Source: Neckera pumila (Eukaryota; Streptophyta; Bryopsida; Hypnales; Neckeraceae). From it: a stretch of DNA of 64,000 nucleotides. The notes below the pieces were generated by a model, which saw nothing but the letters and a program-made list of their open reading frames with translations, searched no databases and was not told where the DNA came from. The position numbers were made by a program, and so were the translations under genes. Of the stretch, positions 12,496-24,170 are shown piece by piece (positions within the stretch are counted from its first letter, which is position 1; every line of letters starts with the position of its first letter). The stretch covers positions 20,058,975-20,122,974 of the forward strand of contig OZ018409.1 of the NCBI GenBank assembly GCA_963969595.1, read 5' to 3'.

Positions 12496-13427
12496 CCCCT
12501 AAAGGACCATTGTCCCTTTGAGGGACAAATGCGTTTTTGGACAGGTACCTACGGGCTGAAATTTTCTCCTGATTTTTTGAAACTTTTTTGGGAGGTAGAA
12601 AAGCTGATTAGTTTAGTAGGAATATAATTTTTTTACAATTGGTGCCTAGAAACAAAAGTTATGACCAAATAGGCTCAAAACAAGGGACAGAGGGCAGAGT
12701 AGGCAGCGAATTTTTTTTTGCCATTTTTATTTATTTTTTAAAATATTTTTTTCTCATAGAATATACTTTTGTCTATCTAGAAAGCTTTGATTCATTGCAT
12801 TTGGATTTGTTATGAGAAAGTTATGGACATTCTTGTTTTTTGGGTAGTTAGAGCATGTTTTTGAAAAAAATAACTTATAGGATTCATTTCTGAATGCAAT
12901 TTTTCAAATTTTTCAAATTTCTTTTGTTGCATGGGTTAGTTTACTTGCTAGAACAATCTCACCATTGGGATTTGTGCATTTTAATTCCATCTAAGATATA
13001 TGAATATTTTAGATTTTCCTTCTATCTCGTACCTACTTCTACTTAACAATTTTTTTAATAGTAAAAATTAAGTTTTTTTGAATTACTTTTTTTTTGCCAG
13101 ATTCTCAATTCAGTTTTCTGCTGTAAAGATTTAAAGCTCAAAACTCTTGAGTGCAAAAATTTGAAGTTAAATATTGTTCAAAGTCAAAAAATTCAGTCCC
13201 ACAATGTGCTGAAATTTTTTTTTTTCACTTTAAACGCAGATATCTTGCAATCTGTGTAGTCAAAAATTCTGAAATTTTTTCCACACATTCTCATACTAGT
13301 TAAGTGTATGATCCTATAGTTAGATGTGCAAAAAAAACATTTTAAATTTTTTTTCACTCTTTGCTATAAAAATGGCAGTTTTTGGTGTTTATTGGCAGGA
13401 AAAAGGCCTTGGGCCTTTAGGGGTTAA
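12492..13427 (+). mobile_element. piggyBac-like TTAA MITE, subfamily II, full length
   Basis: TTAA at 12492-12495 and 13424-13427 bound a 928-bp element with ends CCCCTAAAGGACCATTGTCC and GGGCCTTTAGGGG. Internal landmarks are GTACCTACGGGCTGAAATTT, AGTTATGACCAAATAGGC, TCTTGTTTTTTGGGTAGTTA, AATCTCACCATTGGGATT and AGATATCTTGCAATCTGTG. The copy at 61548-62482 is the same element in reverse orientation, 927 bp long. No open frame of note. Confidence 0.88.
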
Positions 13428-14246
13428 TTTCCAATCACTTGTGGTGTAGGTGACAACTCACGTAGAGCAGAATCAACAAGAGGAATATAAATATCCGGGA
13501 AGTGTACATTGAAAGCATACAATGATTACAACATGTACATCGAAAGCCACAATAATCACTTACGTCAATTTTGTTTCCAGCCTATGATTGGAACTATAGG
13601 TTTGTCTATATATTGAAAATAGGGACAAAAAAATCTTCACAAAAAAGATTTGTGGTAATTTTTTTTTTAAAGAAAAAAATGCAAAAAATGATGAAATCGT
13701 TCTTAAACCTATTTTTCTACATGGAGAAATTTTTTCCTCAAACTTCCCCATGCCGTAGATAGGCTGAATTGCTTAAGTAGGCGGAAATGGGTGATCATCT
13801 TGGTAAGTATATCATAAAACTTTTGGGATAATCTCTTCCTAATTCATTACAATAGTAGAAATGTGACCCTAGAGCACTAGAATATAGTGTTTAAATTTGG
13901 TATTCCATGACTACATTAGCACTAAGTTGGTGCCAATATGGTATTGGAGCAACAAGCTTTGACAACGTAGTTCGGTGCTCCAAGGTCACATTTCTACTCT
14001 TGATTGTATTCCTATCAACATCTATCCAACAATTCAAAGGTTGAAACTGTTGGATAGAAATAGATAGGAATGCAATTGGAAGAGGTTCTAGAATGGGTAT
14101 GTCTACCTTCAACAATTATAACCTTGTTGATTTGCAAGGACTTATCCTAATAAAAAAATATTTAGAATTTTGCATAATATCTAATACAAACTTGATTATT
14201 GAATGGTAATTTTTCCATTACATCTATAGAGTACGACACAACAATT
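13428..14246. other. Intergenic with small inverted repeats
   Basis: No gene seen. GTAGAAATGTGACC near 13855 is mirrored by GGTCACATTTCTAC near 13984, with related flanks. Just beyond, TTGTATTCCTATC and GATAGGAATGCAAT form a second small stem around CTATCCAACA/TGTTGGATAG. These may be remnants of one small hairpin element. Confidence 0.45.
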
Positions 14247-15099
14247 TTAACCCTTAAAGTCCCATTGTCCCTTCAGGGGACAAAATGGATTTTGGGTAGG
14301 CTTCTAAAGTCTCAATTTTTGTTGTGTTTTTTTGAAACTTTTTTTGAAGATAGGAAAACACATTTGTTTTTTGCATACAACATTTATTTGAATTATTGCC
14401 TGTGAACCAAAAGTTATATCAGCCAATACCAAAAAAATTACAAAAAGTAAAAAAAAAATTTAGAATTTTGTTTCTCATAAAATATATTTTTGTCTAGATG
14501 AAAAGATTTGATTCATAACTAGTGATGAGAAAGTTATGGACACTCTTGTTTTGGGGGCAATCTAAGCATCTTCTTGAGAAAATAACGTAAAAGATACATT
14601 TTTAACGTAATTTTCACAATTTTCCCCAAAAAAGGTTTTGACAAGGTTTAATTTTCTTGATAGAAAAATCTCATCGTTGGAATTATCGTTTCAATTTCAT
14701 CTTAGACCTATTCACAGTTTATTTTTTCCTTCAATCTTATATTTTCTTCTATTTAACATTTTTTTAAAGAGTGAAAATCAAGTTTGAACATTCTTCAACG
14801 TGAAAACTTAAATTCAACATTGGCAGTGAAAAAATAGTAAGCTGAGAAGATTCAAAACCTTCAACTCTACACAAGCAAGGTGCCAAGAAAAAGGATCCTT
14901 CACTTCAAATGCAAATATCCTACAATCTACATAGTCAAGGTTTTTGAAATTTCTTCTAGATATCATTCTACTAGTCAACTGCAAGATCCTAGTGTTAGAT
15001 ATTTAAGAAACAATTTCTACATTTTTTTGCACCTTGAAGTAAAAATGACAATTTTGAGTGGAATTTGATGAAAAAAGGATCTTGAGACTTAGGTCTTAA
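14247..15099 (+). mobile_element. piggyBac-like TTAA MITE, subfamily II, 0.85 kb
   Basis: Starts TTAACCCTTAAAGTCCC and ends GACTTAGGTCTTAA. The interior runs collinear with the copies at 5729-6578 and 6990-7707, for example AGTTATGGACACTCTTG, GGGGGCAATCTAAGCAT, TCTCATCGTTGGA and ATCCTACAATCTACATAGTC. This shorter layout appears to be a separate lineage of subfamily II. Confidence 0.78.
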
Positions 15100-16546
15100 C
15101 TTTGCAATTCCTAGCCCTTCCTAAATATTTGACTAGCAATATAGGTTAAGAGTTAAGACCCTATTTACTCAAAGGCCAAATATTTCAAAATAAAAACATA
15201 TTCTCATTGCTAAATTCCTAGTTGTCAGTTGCTTGTGAGGGACCCCTTTACAAAGGTTTGTAAGTCAAAATCATGTGCTCTTATGCTTTTTAACTTTGGA
15301 GATTATATTAGCAACCTTGTTGAGGGTATATTAAAAATTACAGCCTAATTAGATCTATATGTCGGTTGCTCAAAAACTTTCCGTAACTTCATAAAAACAT
15401 CCTTTTGAAGCATAACTTTAAACTGCGACTTGAATCGGTTTGAAATTTACAAGGAATCAAGCTAATAGTGAAACACACCTCTCATACGAATTCAACAAAT
15501 ATTGCACTAGAAGAGGCTATTCCAAAGCCAAAAAAATGGCTCCAAATCATGCCTTAGAGCTTTAAAGGCTTATTTCCATGTTGAATATTTTTTTCAAGTA
15601 TTGAGTCCGATTTTTTTTTCTATTGTTTATTCCAAATACAAACTTTACAGATTTTGTTTACTGGTGTTTTTCCAATGTTTTCAAGTTGCAACCGTATTTT
15701 TTTCCCAATTCCGCCGGCTACTAATTAATAACCTAACCGCCAATTCTCCCCGAACATTGGAACCCCTCTCCAAACCAGTTGTCCAACCTTTCCCATTTGA
15801 AACCAAGGACAGCTGTACAAGGCTCTACAAATCAAACTTAAGCCCCCCCCCCCCCCCCCCCTTTGAGGAAAAGTTGGCCCAGAATCCTTTATAGGGGAAA
15901 GGTACTTCCTGTGAGAAGCAAGCAAAAGGATTGCACAGTGCCAAAGATCTTTAGTATGTCATGCATAATGTATGAACAGGATAACACTCAAAACCATACC
16001 ACCTCAACTGAAGGCGTACTAGATGCTTCCATTTGTAGCTAGAGATGTGGACAAAAAAGGTCCATTTTTCACTTGAACCTTTCCAAATTTTAAACTACTC
16101 CGTAACTATAGAAGGAGGTAGCCGACCCCTTTCTGATCACCCTCCCATTTTGGTGATATAGACTGTTGTCTTTTCCGTGAATTTGTAGCTCAATTCACGG
16201 AGTAGGTGTGGCGCAACATGATTGGCTGCAAGGTGGTCAATATTGTAACCAGTCCTTGGTCGATTTTGCAATTAGCCTATAGTCACAAATAGAAAGGTCT
16301 ATATCATCATTATAGGTCTAAGAGAATCTTCCACTAAAAAATTCAAAGTAATTTCGTTTTTGGTAATAAGATTTTGGAAAAATATGCAATCCTTCTAAAT
16401 TCTATTTTTGTACACAAGAGAAATTATGCACTCAAAAAACATGTGCTCCAAATATGTGTAATTGCTTAAGTGTTTGGAAATGGGTCAATTACCTTACATA
16501 TTTTGAAAGTTGAGAAAGAGAGAAGAAATGTACAAAGTATTAAAAT
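15100..16546. other. Intergenic, nothing recognised; 19-base C run
   Basis: No gene or element was recognised. A run of 19 C residues lies at 15843-15861. A plus-strand frame of 97 codons overlaps the C run and has no domain signal. Confidence 0.5.
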
Positions 16547-16745
16547 TTAACCTTTGAAGGACGAAGGGGTGATCGTGGAAATCATTCCTTTTCATTACCG
16601 TGTAAAATCATTGGCTTATGAAACAGCAAAAACACTCATTGGAAGTCAAAGTACTGTAGAAGACTTCCCCTTTTCACAACAAAATTCCAAAGATGAATAG
16701 TTGCACTTCTGTCCTACACAAGAGATTCTATGTCATTCATCGGCT
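16547..16745 (+). mobile_element. 230-bp TTAA MITE, 3'-truncated copy
   Basis: TTAACCTTTGAAGGACGAAG is followed by the family words CGTGGAAATCATTCC, ACACTCATTGGAAGTCAAAG, GTTGCACTTCTGTCCTACA and TGTCATTCATCGG. The expected GGCGGCGTTC..GGGTTAA end is missing. The stretch from here to 17070 holds nothing else I recognise. Confidence 0.7.
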
Positions 16746-17070
16746 GTAAAATATTTGCCTTCATGTTTGAAAGTTAAGGTGCAAATTGCCCTACCATCCT
16801 TTTTAACCACACCAAGCACAATTTTGCACCTAAAATTTCCAAGGAATAAGTCATGCTCATCAACATCCAACAAAATTGCTTTCACATTAGAATGTACTTC
16901 AAATCAAGCCAGTATCTTGTAGACTGCAAATAAATTAGTATCAAATGGATTGGTAGTAGATTGATGGTGGATTCAAAATAATGTTTGGAGACTTCTAATT
17001 GTGATTTGATTTTATTATTTCTATCTTCTCTGTTTAATATGCCTCAAAATTTATTATCTTCTTTTTCTCT

Positions 17071-17990
17071 TTAACTCGTAAAGGACCAATACGCGTTTTT
17101 TGGTTGTATAGAAATTTTGGGCAGGTATGTGTGACTAGAGATTTCTATATTGTTGGCCCAAATTTTAATAGAAGGTGGGGACAAGGAATATCTTTCATAT
17201 GCACTAAATTTCATAACATTTGGAAATGTGAATAAAAAGTTATAGCCTCATAGGTTACTTTTTTTTGTAAATGGGCAATCCGGGCAAATCAGAAAAAATC
17301 ACTTTTAAAAAAAAAAAAATATGAAATTGGTTTTCTAAAGTTATATATATATGTATGTGGAAAGTTTTGAATCATCCCATTTTGATAAATGAGTCAAACG
17401 TTATGAAGATTTATAGTTTGCGGGCAGCTATGGATTCTCTACTCTAAAATAAACTTTGAAGTCCTTTATCTTACTCAATTTTCAATATTTTTTGGAAAAA
17501 ACACCACCACAAGATGTAGATTGTTTATTACAACATTGCAACCATTGGGATTGCATTTTTAATTCCATAATGAATTTCTTGACAATCTAGTATTTTGAAT
17601 CATTCTCTACTACTATCTACTTACTATATGTTCTACAACTCCAAATGAAGTGAAAAATTTCATGCATGTAGCCAACTTGTCTTGGAAAAGAATCCAAACA
17701 AGCACCATCATTTTGCATATTTTTTCATTGAAAAGTAAGCTTGTAAAGTGCAACTGCCCTGTTTTTGCGTGGCCCAAAAAATGATGATTTTAGTGAATTT
17801 GAATGCTTATATCTTGCAATCCACGAAGAAGAAATTTCTATGATTTTTACCACATGTTCTCAAGACAGCATACTACAAAATACTACGGTTACATGTGTCA
17901 AAATTTATTTTTTTTCAAAAATTGGATGCTTGTACTAAAAGTGAACAGTTTTTGAGCGTTTCAGTGAAAACATAGTCACGGAATTTTACT
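17071..17990 (+). mobile_element. piggyBac-like TTAA MITE, subfamily I, 3' end decayed
   Basis: Starts TTAACTCGTAAAGGACC and follows subfamily I throughout: TTTTGGGCAGGTATGTG, ATAGAAGGTGGGGACAAGG, GGGCAATCCGGGCAAATC, AGTTTGCGGGCAGCTATGG, AACCATTGGGATTGCA, GTGCAACTGCCC and TTACATGTGTCAAAATT. The 3' end reads CATAGTCACGGAATTTTAC and lacks the GGGGTTAA terminus. Confidence 0.8.
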
Positions 17991-18687
17991 TTCAGATAGT
18001 TGTAACATTTGGTGAAGTGCTGACTTCTGTGAATGCACAAAGATTTTTTTTTGGTGCATTCATGAAGGACGTAAGCTTATCTAGCAAAATTAGGTGCCCT
18101 TCGTACACATCAACAAGATTTGCCAAGTACATACAGAGTTTTCATGCTCTTCCTCGCAGTCACATCCTAATTGTCTCCGAATTCGAATCTTCCAAAGAGA
18201 GAACACACAGCTCATTATCCAATTTCCAGTGACAAGCACTGACTACATTAAGTAAACAAAGGCAAAGTATTCAGAAGAAAAAGGACTCTCAATTCATTCC
18301 AACCTCAAAAAAAATGAAAATATAGAGGTTGGAATCTGCTGGAAAATCAATCTACAGTTCACATTCAGAAACCAAGACAATTTCTCAGCACAGTTCTCAG
18401 TGCTAAGACTTCGCAAACATGCACAACAATATGTTGTACGCAGATTTATGCTACCCTACCGTCCACTAATTCTACCCTTCTGAAAAAGACAAAAAGGAAG
18501 AACTTACAGTTCTCAATTCATCAAATTACAACACAGGAATACCAATGCTTTGCATCTCCTCTTCCCCACTTGATTCTGTGTCACAAAACCTCCTATTCTT
18601 GAGGCGATTCTCATGGTTGAAGCAAATTCTCAGCTTATCCAAGTCTGTAAAACTTGTGAACCAACCATCGGATACTGATCAACAGAA

Positions 18688-18736
18688 TTCAGATGTTCAG
18701 ACTTCAGATGTTCAGATGTTCAGACTTCAGATGTTC
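18688..18736. repeat. Short tandem repeat 3' of gene A
   Basis: TTCAGATG and TTCAGACT alternate to give about five tandem pieces. It lies about 160 bp beyond the stop codon of gene A, probably in its 3' untranslated region. Confidence 0.8.
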
Positions 18737-18895
18737 GTTTCACATCTGCAGGCAAACTGGAATACTACGTTTCGGTTCCCACAATTCAACCAAGATGGAA
18801 ACCAAGCTATCAATCTCCATAGCCCAGCTTGGCACCTCCTACACCCGAATCTCAAACCACGTCGCGTGTCCCAACCTGTATGCACCCCACCCGTC

Positions 18896-21800
18896 TCAGC
18901 ACCATTCGGTGTCGGTGCAGTCACCACTCGTCTCAAACAGTGGATCATCCTGCACATTCTCAAAATCCTGGTCCGCTTCTTCTAGAGTATGAGCAACACC
19001 AATCTCATCACTGTAAAGCGGCGCACAATACGCTTCGTGCACGAAATCAACGTTATCCGGGAGATCTGCACGAGGGTCACAAGCCGAAGAGTACGCAATG
19101 AACTGCCAGTCTGAGAAATCCGTACTCGTCTGTTTCACGACCTCCACGATCATGTCTGGTCGCTGCGCCAGCATCCGCAGCCCCGTGAGCTCCACCAGAC
19201 AACCTTGCGCCCACAGGAGCTTCAAACTGGGGGCGGCCAACGCGAAGGCCGCCATGCTGGCGTCGCCAAAGGGGCAGCAGCGAAGCTCGATCTTACGGAG
19301 CTTTAAGCAGCCGAAGGCGATGGCGGCGAGGCCGGCGTCCGTGGTGCCGCTCACGTGGTCTAGGGTGATGATTTCCAGGGATTGACCGTACTGACCGATG
19401 TAGCTCATGCCTTCGTCGCTGACGACGATGTTGGTGCCGTTGCGGTGCCAGGCGTCGAAGCCGAGGGAGAAGCGGCGGAGGCCCGGGCAGTTCAGGAGGA
19501 GCATCTTCACGCCAATGTTCAAGGTGGCGTCGGGAGCTTCCAGTTCGATGATCTGCACGTCCACAGCAAGAGCAAGAAATAGACACTATCAGAAGGTTTC
19601 ATCCACAGCAAGCGCAAGGAAATAGTCACTGTCACAAGGTTTCATTCACAGCAAGATCTAGGATATAGACACTACCAGAAGGTTTGATCTGCATGAATTT
19701 TATAATTATATAACTTGGTTCCAACTAAGAACATTTTGTAATCAGGTCATTCTATCACTGATGATTTCATTTCATAACATCTGCCTCCTTCAGTGGTAGA
19801 ATGTCGCATTGCATCTAGAACTATGACACTATAATAGCTACTAGATCAGAAGGGGCCAGCGATCCAGCACTGAATTACATAATTCGGTTTTATGACTAGG
19901 CACACTCTGTGATCGTGGAATTTTATCACTTGCTATAAGCCATAACCGGTGACTTCATTTCATAACATCTGCCTACTTCAGCAATAGGTGGGTAGAATGT
20001 CACGACATCTGGAACTTTGAAACTAAACTAACACTTAATTGATCCGTGACCGCTGTGTAACTGAGCACTACTATTGACATAGAGATTATGCTTAGAGGAC
20101 AATAATGAGAAAATTTTGTAATCGTGTTCGGTAATTCAAATTTTTAGTTTTTCTTGAAACGGAAGGGGTCAGTTCATTGCAAGGTAATTCAAATTTGGAG
20201 GAGAGTTATAGAAAAAGCTGTTGGACAGTACCTACTTGCCACTCCCAATAGATACCGTCGAACATCTTTCCACAACGCCAAGTGCAAGTTTAAAATCAAC
20301 AGTGTCACTCTGGTTGGCTGGTGAGATCAAGATTATAAACCATTTACGCTTTTGCTAAATGTGAACCCTTAATCAACCAAAAAGTACAAATGCTGACATC
20401 TGAGATTCAAAGACTAGGATTTATGTCCAATTAACTTCTCAAGGCTCCCAAGTCTCGAAGGTTATCTAGTGAAAACCCTCCTGCAGATTTCGGATACCTA
20501 GTGCATAACTCTCGAGATCTCAACCAAAGAAAACTTGACACATCTGCATTAACTAGTCAACTTAGCATTGTGAGTTGCAGTAGGCACAAGGAGAGGGGGC
20601 AGGGGGACGCACAGGGTGTGAATCATTGTATTTCTGAACGAGGCAGATGCGGACATCGTAGAGATTGGGGCAATTGTGGGCGAGGATTTCCAGAGCTTCG
20701 TTGGTCATGTCGGCCGCGAAGAACGTGAGCTTCTCCAGCTTCAAGCAACGCTTCGCCACTGCCATCAACCCATGTTGTGTTACAAAACCGGCTTCGTAGG
20801 CTTCACACAGGAGTCTCTTCAATTTTTTGCAATGGTTGGCCACCTGCCGCAATCCTCTGTCCCCTATGATATCAGTGCACTGATCACCAACAACACACAC
20901 CAAATATCACCCTACTGCACATCATCTCATCCACTGAACACTCGGACAACACACACATTAATAAAAAAAAAGAAGCAAACATGACTTGTCCTCACAAGCC
21001 AATCATAACAATACTAACGGGCTCCCTCCGCCTCCATGAAAATAGGTACCCGTGGACAGGACAATTAAACTCGAATCCCAGGGAATGGCCAAAGAGAATT
21101 TTATCCCTGGATTATAAAATGCTCATACATATGATTATTGAAGCCAGAGAGCATGCTTAGAGTAAGCTGCTGAGTTTACTTGGCAACACACACCTGAAGA
21201 ATCTCCAAATTCACACAGGCCCCAAGCAGGTCCGCCAGCTGATCTTGCCCCAGCAAGCAGTAGGTCAGGTCTAAATTTTTTATGCGCGGCGCAATGGACA
21301 TCACAATACTCAACGATCTTTCATCCAGATCCCACACGGGTCTCAAACACTCTAGTCCCTTGCACCTACCGAGTGCCTCCGTAATCTGGTCAATGTTATC
21401 AAAATTCTCGAAATACAACCTGCACAGAATCAGCCGCACTTGTAGCTCAAGACAGTCAAATGTAGTCACAGTGAAAGGGTGGGCATGTTAACCATCAGAT
21501 TCAGAGGTGACTTTCTAAGCGATGAGAAGGATTACCCAATGCCCAACTGACGCACAGTCTTCTGAGCCGCTTCCAGAATAGGCAACAAATAGTCGATTCG
21601 CAGGGCTTCACACAATCTAAGGGTGTGGCAGCGGCCAGCCAACGCGACCACGGCCTTCTGTTCCACATTCTGCAGTTCCGTAAGCGAGAGATCCAACACT
21701 TGCAGCGACAGGGCTGTGTTGGCAACCGTGGTTAACCAGAGCGGCGCCCCTTCATTCTTGATGTCTGCCTCACACAAATTCAACACCAAGAGGTTGCGGC

Positions 21801-22326
21801 ATCCGCGCGCAATGGTTTCCAATCCGTTGGTGCTGAATCCCGAGCACTTGGGCAGCTCCAGGCGCTGCAAGGACTCCCCGCACCCGCTGATCAGTCGTTC
21901 AAGGTCGGCGTCGGTGATGCGCATGCGCTTCATCTTGATGTGCCGGATGGGTTGGTAGAACTTCGCCAGGAGGTCCACCCAAGGCGTGGCGAACGCGCCC
22001 CACACCTCCGCGTGCGGAATGAAGGAGTAGTCCACCATGCGCGGCTTGCCCTTGATGGTGATGGACCTGGCGTTCGGGAAGCGCGCCACGACAGTCGCCG
22101 GCTGAATGGCGTAGCAATTCGAGATGAAGACGGACTCGCGGGAAGAGCCCTCGATGGCGCGGAAGCGCTTGCAGACGCGGGAGACCGCATTCCGGTCCTT
22201 GGGATCGGACAGCCAGTCAGTGATGCGCTTCAGAATCTCGTCCGGGAATTGAAGCACGCCGCTGGAGGAGTCGTCATCGTCGTAGTCATAACGCGCGCCG
22301 CGCCCGCGGCTTCGCACTCCCATCAT
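18896..22326 (-). CDS. TIR1/COI1-related F-box LRR receptor, gene A
   Basis: Four exons join in frame: 22326-21536, 21419-21194, 20879-20613 and 19552-18896, giving 646 residues. Introns of 116, 314 and 1060 bp have GT...AG ends (donors GTAATC, GTGTGT, GTGCGT). An alternative start is the second codon, which aligns with the start of gene B. An F-box at about residues 24-63 (LQFPDEIL) would dock to SKP1 in an SCF ubiquitin ligase; leucine-rich repeats fill the rest. KGKPRMVDY (92-100) aligns with the inositol-phosphate and ligand loop of TIR1/COI1; its Arg96 is COI1-like and its Asp99 TIR1-like. Arg416 matches the TIR1 Arg403/COI1 Arg409 ligand anchor; Ser457 matches TIR1 Ser438; IELRCCPFGD keeps the Glu near the pocket floor. 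At 646 residues it exceeds the usual ~590, through a gapped N-terminus and an acidic C-terminal tail. The family is secure. The ligand is unknown. An XFB-clade placement is inferred. Confidence 0.92.
19561..19690. repeat. Minisatellite beside the gene A intron 3 acceptor
   Basis: Three imperfect copies of a 42-43 bp unit (CACAGCAAG...ATAGACACTA.CAGAAGGTTT) start near 19561, 19603 and 19647. They lie in intron 3, immediately 5' of exon 4 in gene orientation, so they adjoin the polypyrimidine and branch-point region. Confidence 0.75.
19691..20050. repeat. Tandem duplication of about 180-195 bp in intron 3 of gene A
   Basis: Two diverged copies follow each other. Shared blocks include TTTCATTTCATAACATCTGCC (19767 and 19950 regions), CTTCAG..GGTAGAATGTC and GCATCTAGAACT/GACATCTGGAACT. 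This enlarges intron 3 to about 1 kb. Confidence 0.65.
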
Positions 22327-24170
22327 GGAACCCCAACTAGCAACGGCATAACCACACCTCGCAATACCCTCACTACCCCCGCTACCCTAACACCTCCATG
22401 CTCTCCACGCCACCTTCCGCAGATCTGTAATAACTATACTCGCTCCTGAGTGCAAAACGCGGAGATTCTCACACAAGCTAAGCTAGCGCTCGTCGTCAAG
22501 GTTTCGCCAGTCGCCACCATAGCCGACGACGACCTTCCGCCTGCCACAAGAACTCCAAAAGCTCCAAGCATCTCCCCACTCGCTTTATCACTCTTTCATT
22601 CATTGCCCTCCTGCTCGCGTCTTGCTCACTCCAGGAATAGCTACAGCTGACACCCGGCACACTGCCCAGATCCGACCAGTTTAGTAACCTCGGTCCATCA
22701 GTAACTCACCATCACTACTACCCCGCTTCTCCTGGTCGTCAACATGCCGCAGAATGCCGGCTGCGAACGCCCTGTGACCATAGCCAAACGCTCTTCAAAT
22801 CGATCGATAGTCCAACCCTGTACAACAACACTAAACCTCCCCATAACCACTCTCACGCTCATCGCCACTCCAGGGACGCAAGTCGCTCAACCACAACACA
22901 GCCCCAAATCTCAAATTCCCTGTTCCAAACCATAGCCGCGCCAGCAACACCACTCCTAATAGCGATCGATATTCCAGCAGCGTTTTTTCTTTGGGGGGGG
23001 GGGGAGATTTCGCACTCTGTGGCAGGTTTGTCAGACTCCGTCCCTCCAGAGTTGCGCCAGTGCTGTAAAAGGCTTGTGGCAGGCACTGTTCACGCTGGCA
23101 ACCAGTATTAATAAGAGCTCAATACATGCAGTCATCACTACGCCGAGAAACCCAAACCCAGTGGACACAACTTCAAAGCTTAACTAAGCTTAAAGTTAGC
23201 GACGATTCCCCTATTTCTAGCACCGGGATGCTGGAAACGGTCGAGACATCCTCGCTCCCTCCCTGAAGCTTCCCTCCCTCTCTGCAGGAGCTTCATCAGC
23301 CTAGCTATGACTGTTATGATGAAGTTTCTACTGCTAGCCCAACTGTCGCTCTGTCTGACGCGTCCTGTGGAATAACTGGAATCTAAAGGGCTAGGGCTGT
23401 ACCAGATCTGGACAAATATGCCGGTTTGGTCCCTTTGATGACCCTGGGATGACAGGGAGTCAACCTGAAGCCAGCGAAAGATGATTGTCGGTAAGCGGTG
23501 ACCACGTATGTGCACATCGGTCGCGGCCTCCGCTGCTACTCCATTGCGAGTACGGCTCTGTGAGTGCGCATCATATGCAATCTCGAGGTGGCCCGCCAAG
23601 ATTTCCCTGTTTTTGGGCACAAATGCAATTGCAAGGTGGTCCCCAGGGATTGATTGGTGGCGTCCATGCACTTGGGTTGTTTTTTTATTGTTGGAAGAAA
23701 CGAAAGAAGGGGAAGCCCATGGCGGAAAAGCCGAAAATCAGTCCTGACAGCATCAAGGAGGTCGGGCACTGGGGCCCAAGGTCACATGGCAGAGATGATG
23801 AAAAGGCAAATTTTTTTTTGCGGGCCTTGTTTCGTGGTCGGTCACGCAAGGAGAGTGAGAGGCAGGGACACGGGATACTTTCGGCAGGAAGTGAGAGCCA
23901 GTTGGCATTGGGGGTCGGAACTGGAGGCCCATTCAGGTTGACCACGGGCAGAACACTGAAAGAACTCTGAAAATCTTCAAGAAGGGTAGAGTTGGGAAAG
24001 AAAGCTCGAGCCTAGGGTCCGAAAGGTCCAACTTCAACTCTCCAACTTCGCAGAGCTAGAGACTAGAGGTCCAGGCCTGGACCCCTCCAACCCCCCAATG
24101 GCAACCGGCTTTGAGTGGAGTGGATATGGGAGGTGACCTAGGAGTCGGGAAACATAACGTGAGGATAGAC
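22327..24170 (-). promoter_or_regulatory. GC-richer upstream region of gene A
   Basis: Base composition changes sharply from the AT-rich surroundings to mixed or GC-rich over about 1.8 kb directly 5' of gene A, as is usual for promoter plus 5' leader. It contains an 11-base G run at 22994-23004 and a 16-bp palindrome, GGTCCAGGCCTGGACC, near 24069. Several open frames of 60-160 codons exist on both strands, but none has a recognisable domain. Transcription start and any leader intron cannot be placed by eye. Confidence 0.45.

Noticed and set aside
15843..15861. 19-base C run as a possible telomere-like or regulatory tract
   Set aside because: Plain homopolymer without flanking repeat units; the same holds for the G runs at 22994 and 45508.
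18545..18985. 146-codon plus-strand frame
   Set aside because: Overlaps the end of gene A on the opposite strand and its 3' region, including a tandem repeat; no independent support.
21940..22449. 169-codon plus-strand frame opposite gene A exon 1
   Set aside because: Antisense shadow of the F-box/LRR exon caused by its high GC; the homology lies on the minus strand.
23180..23671. 163-codon minus-strand frame upstream of gene A
   Set aside because: No domain was recognised and several frames overlap in the same GC-rich stretch; it is more likely leader or promoter sequence.
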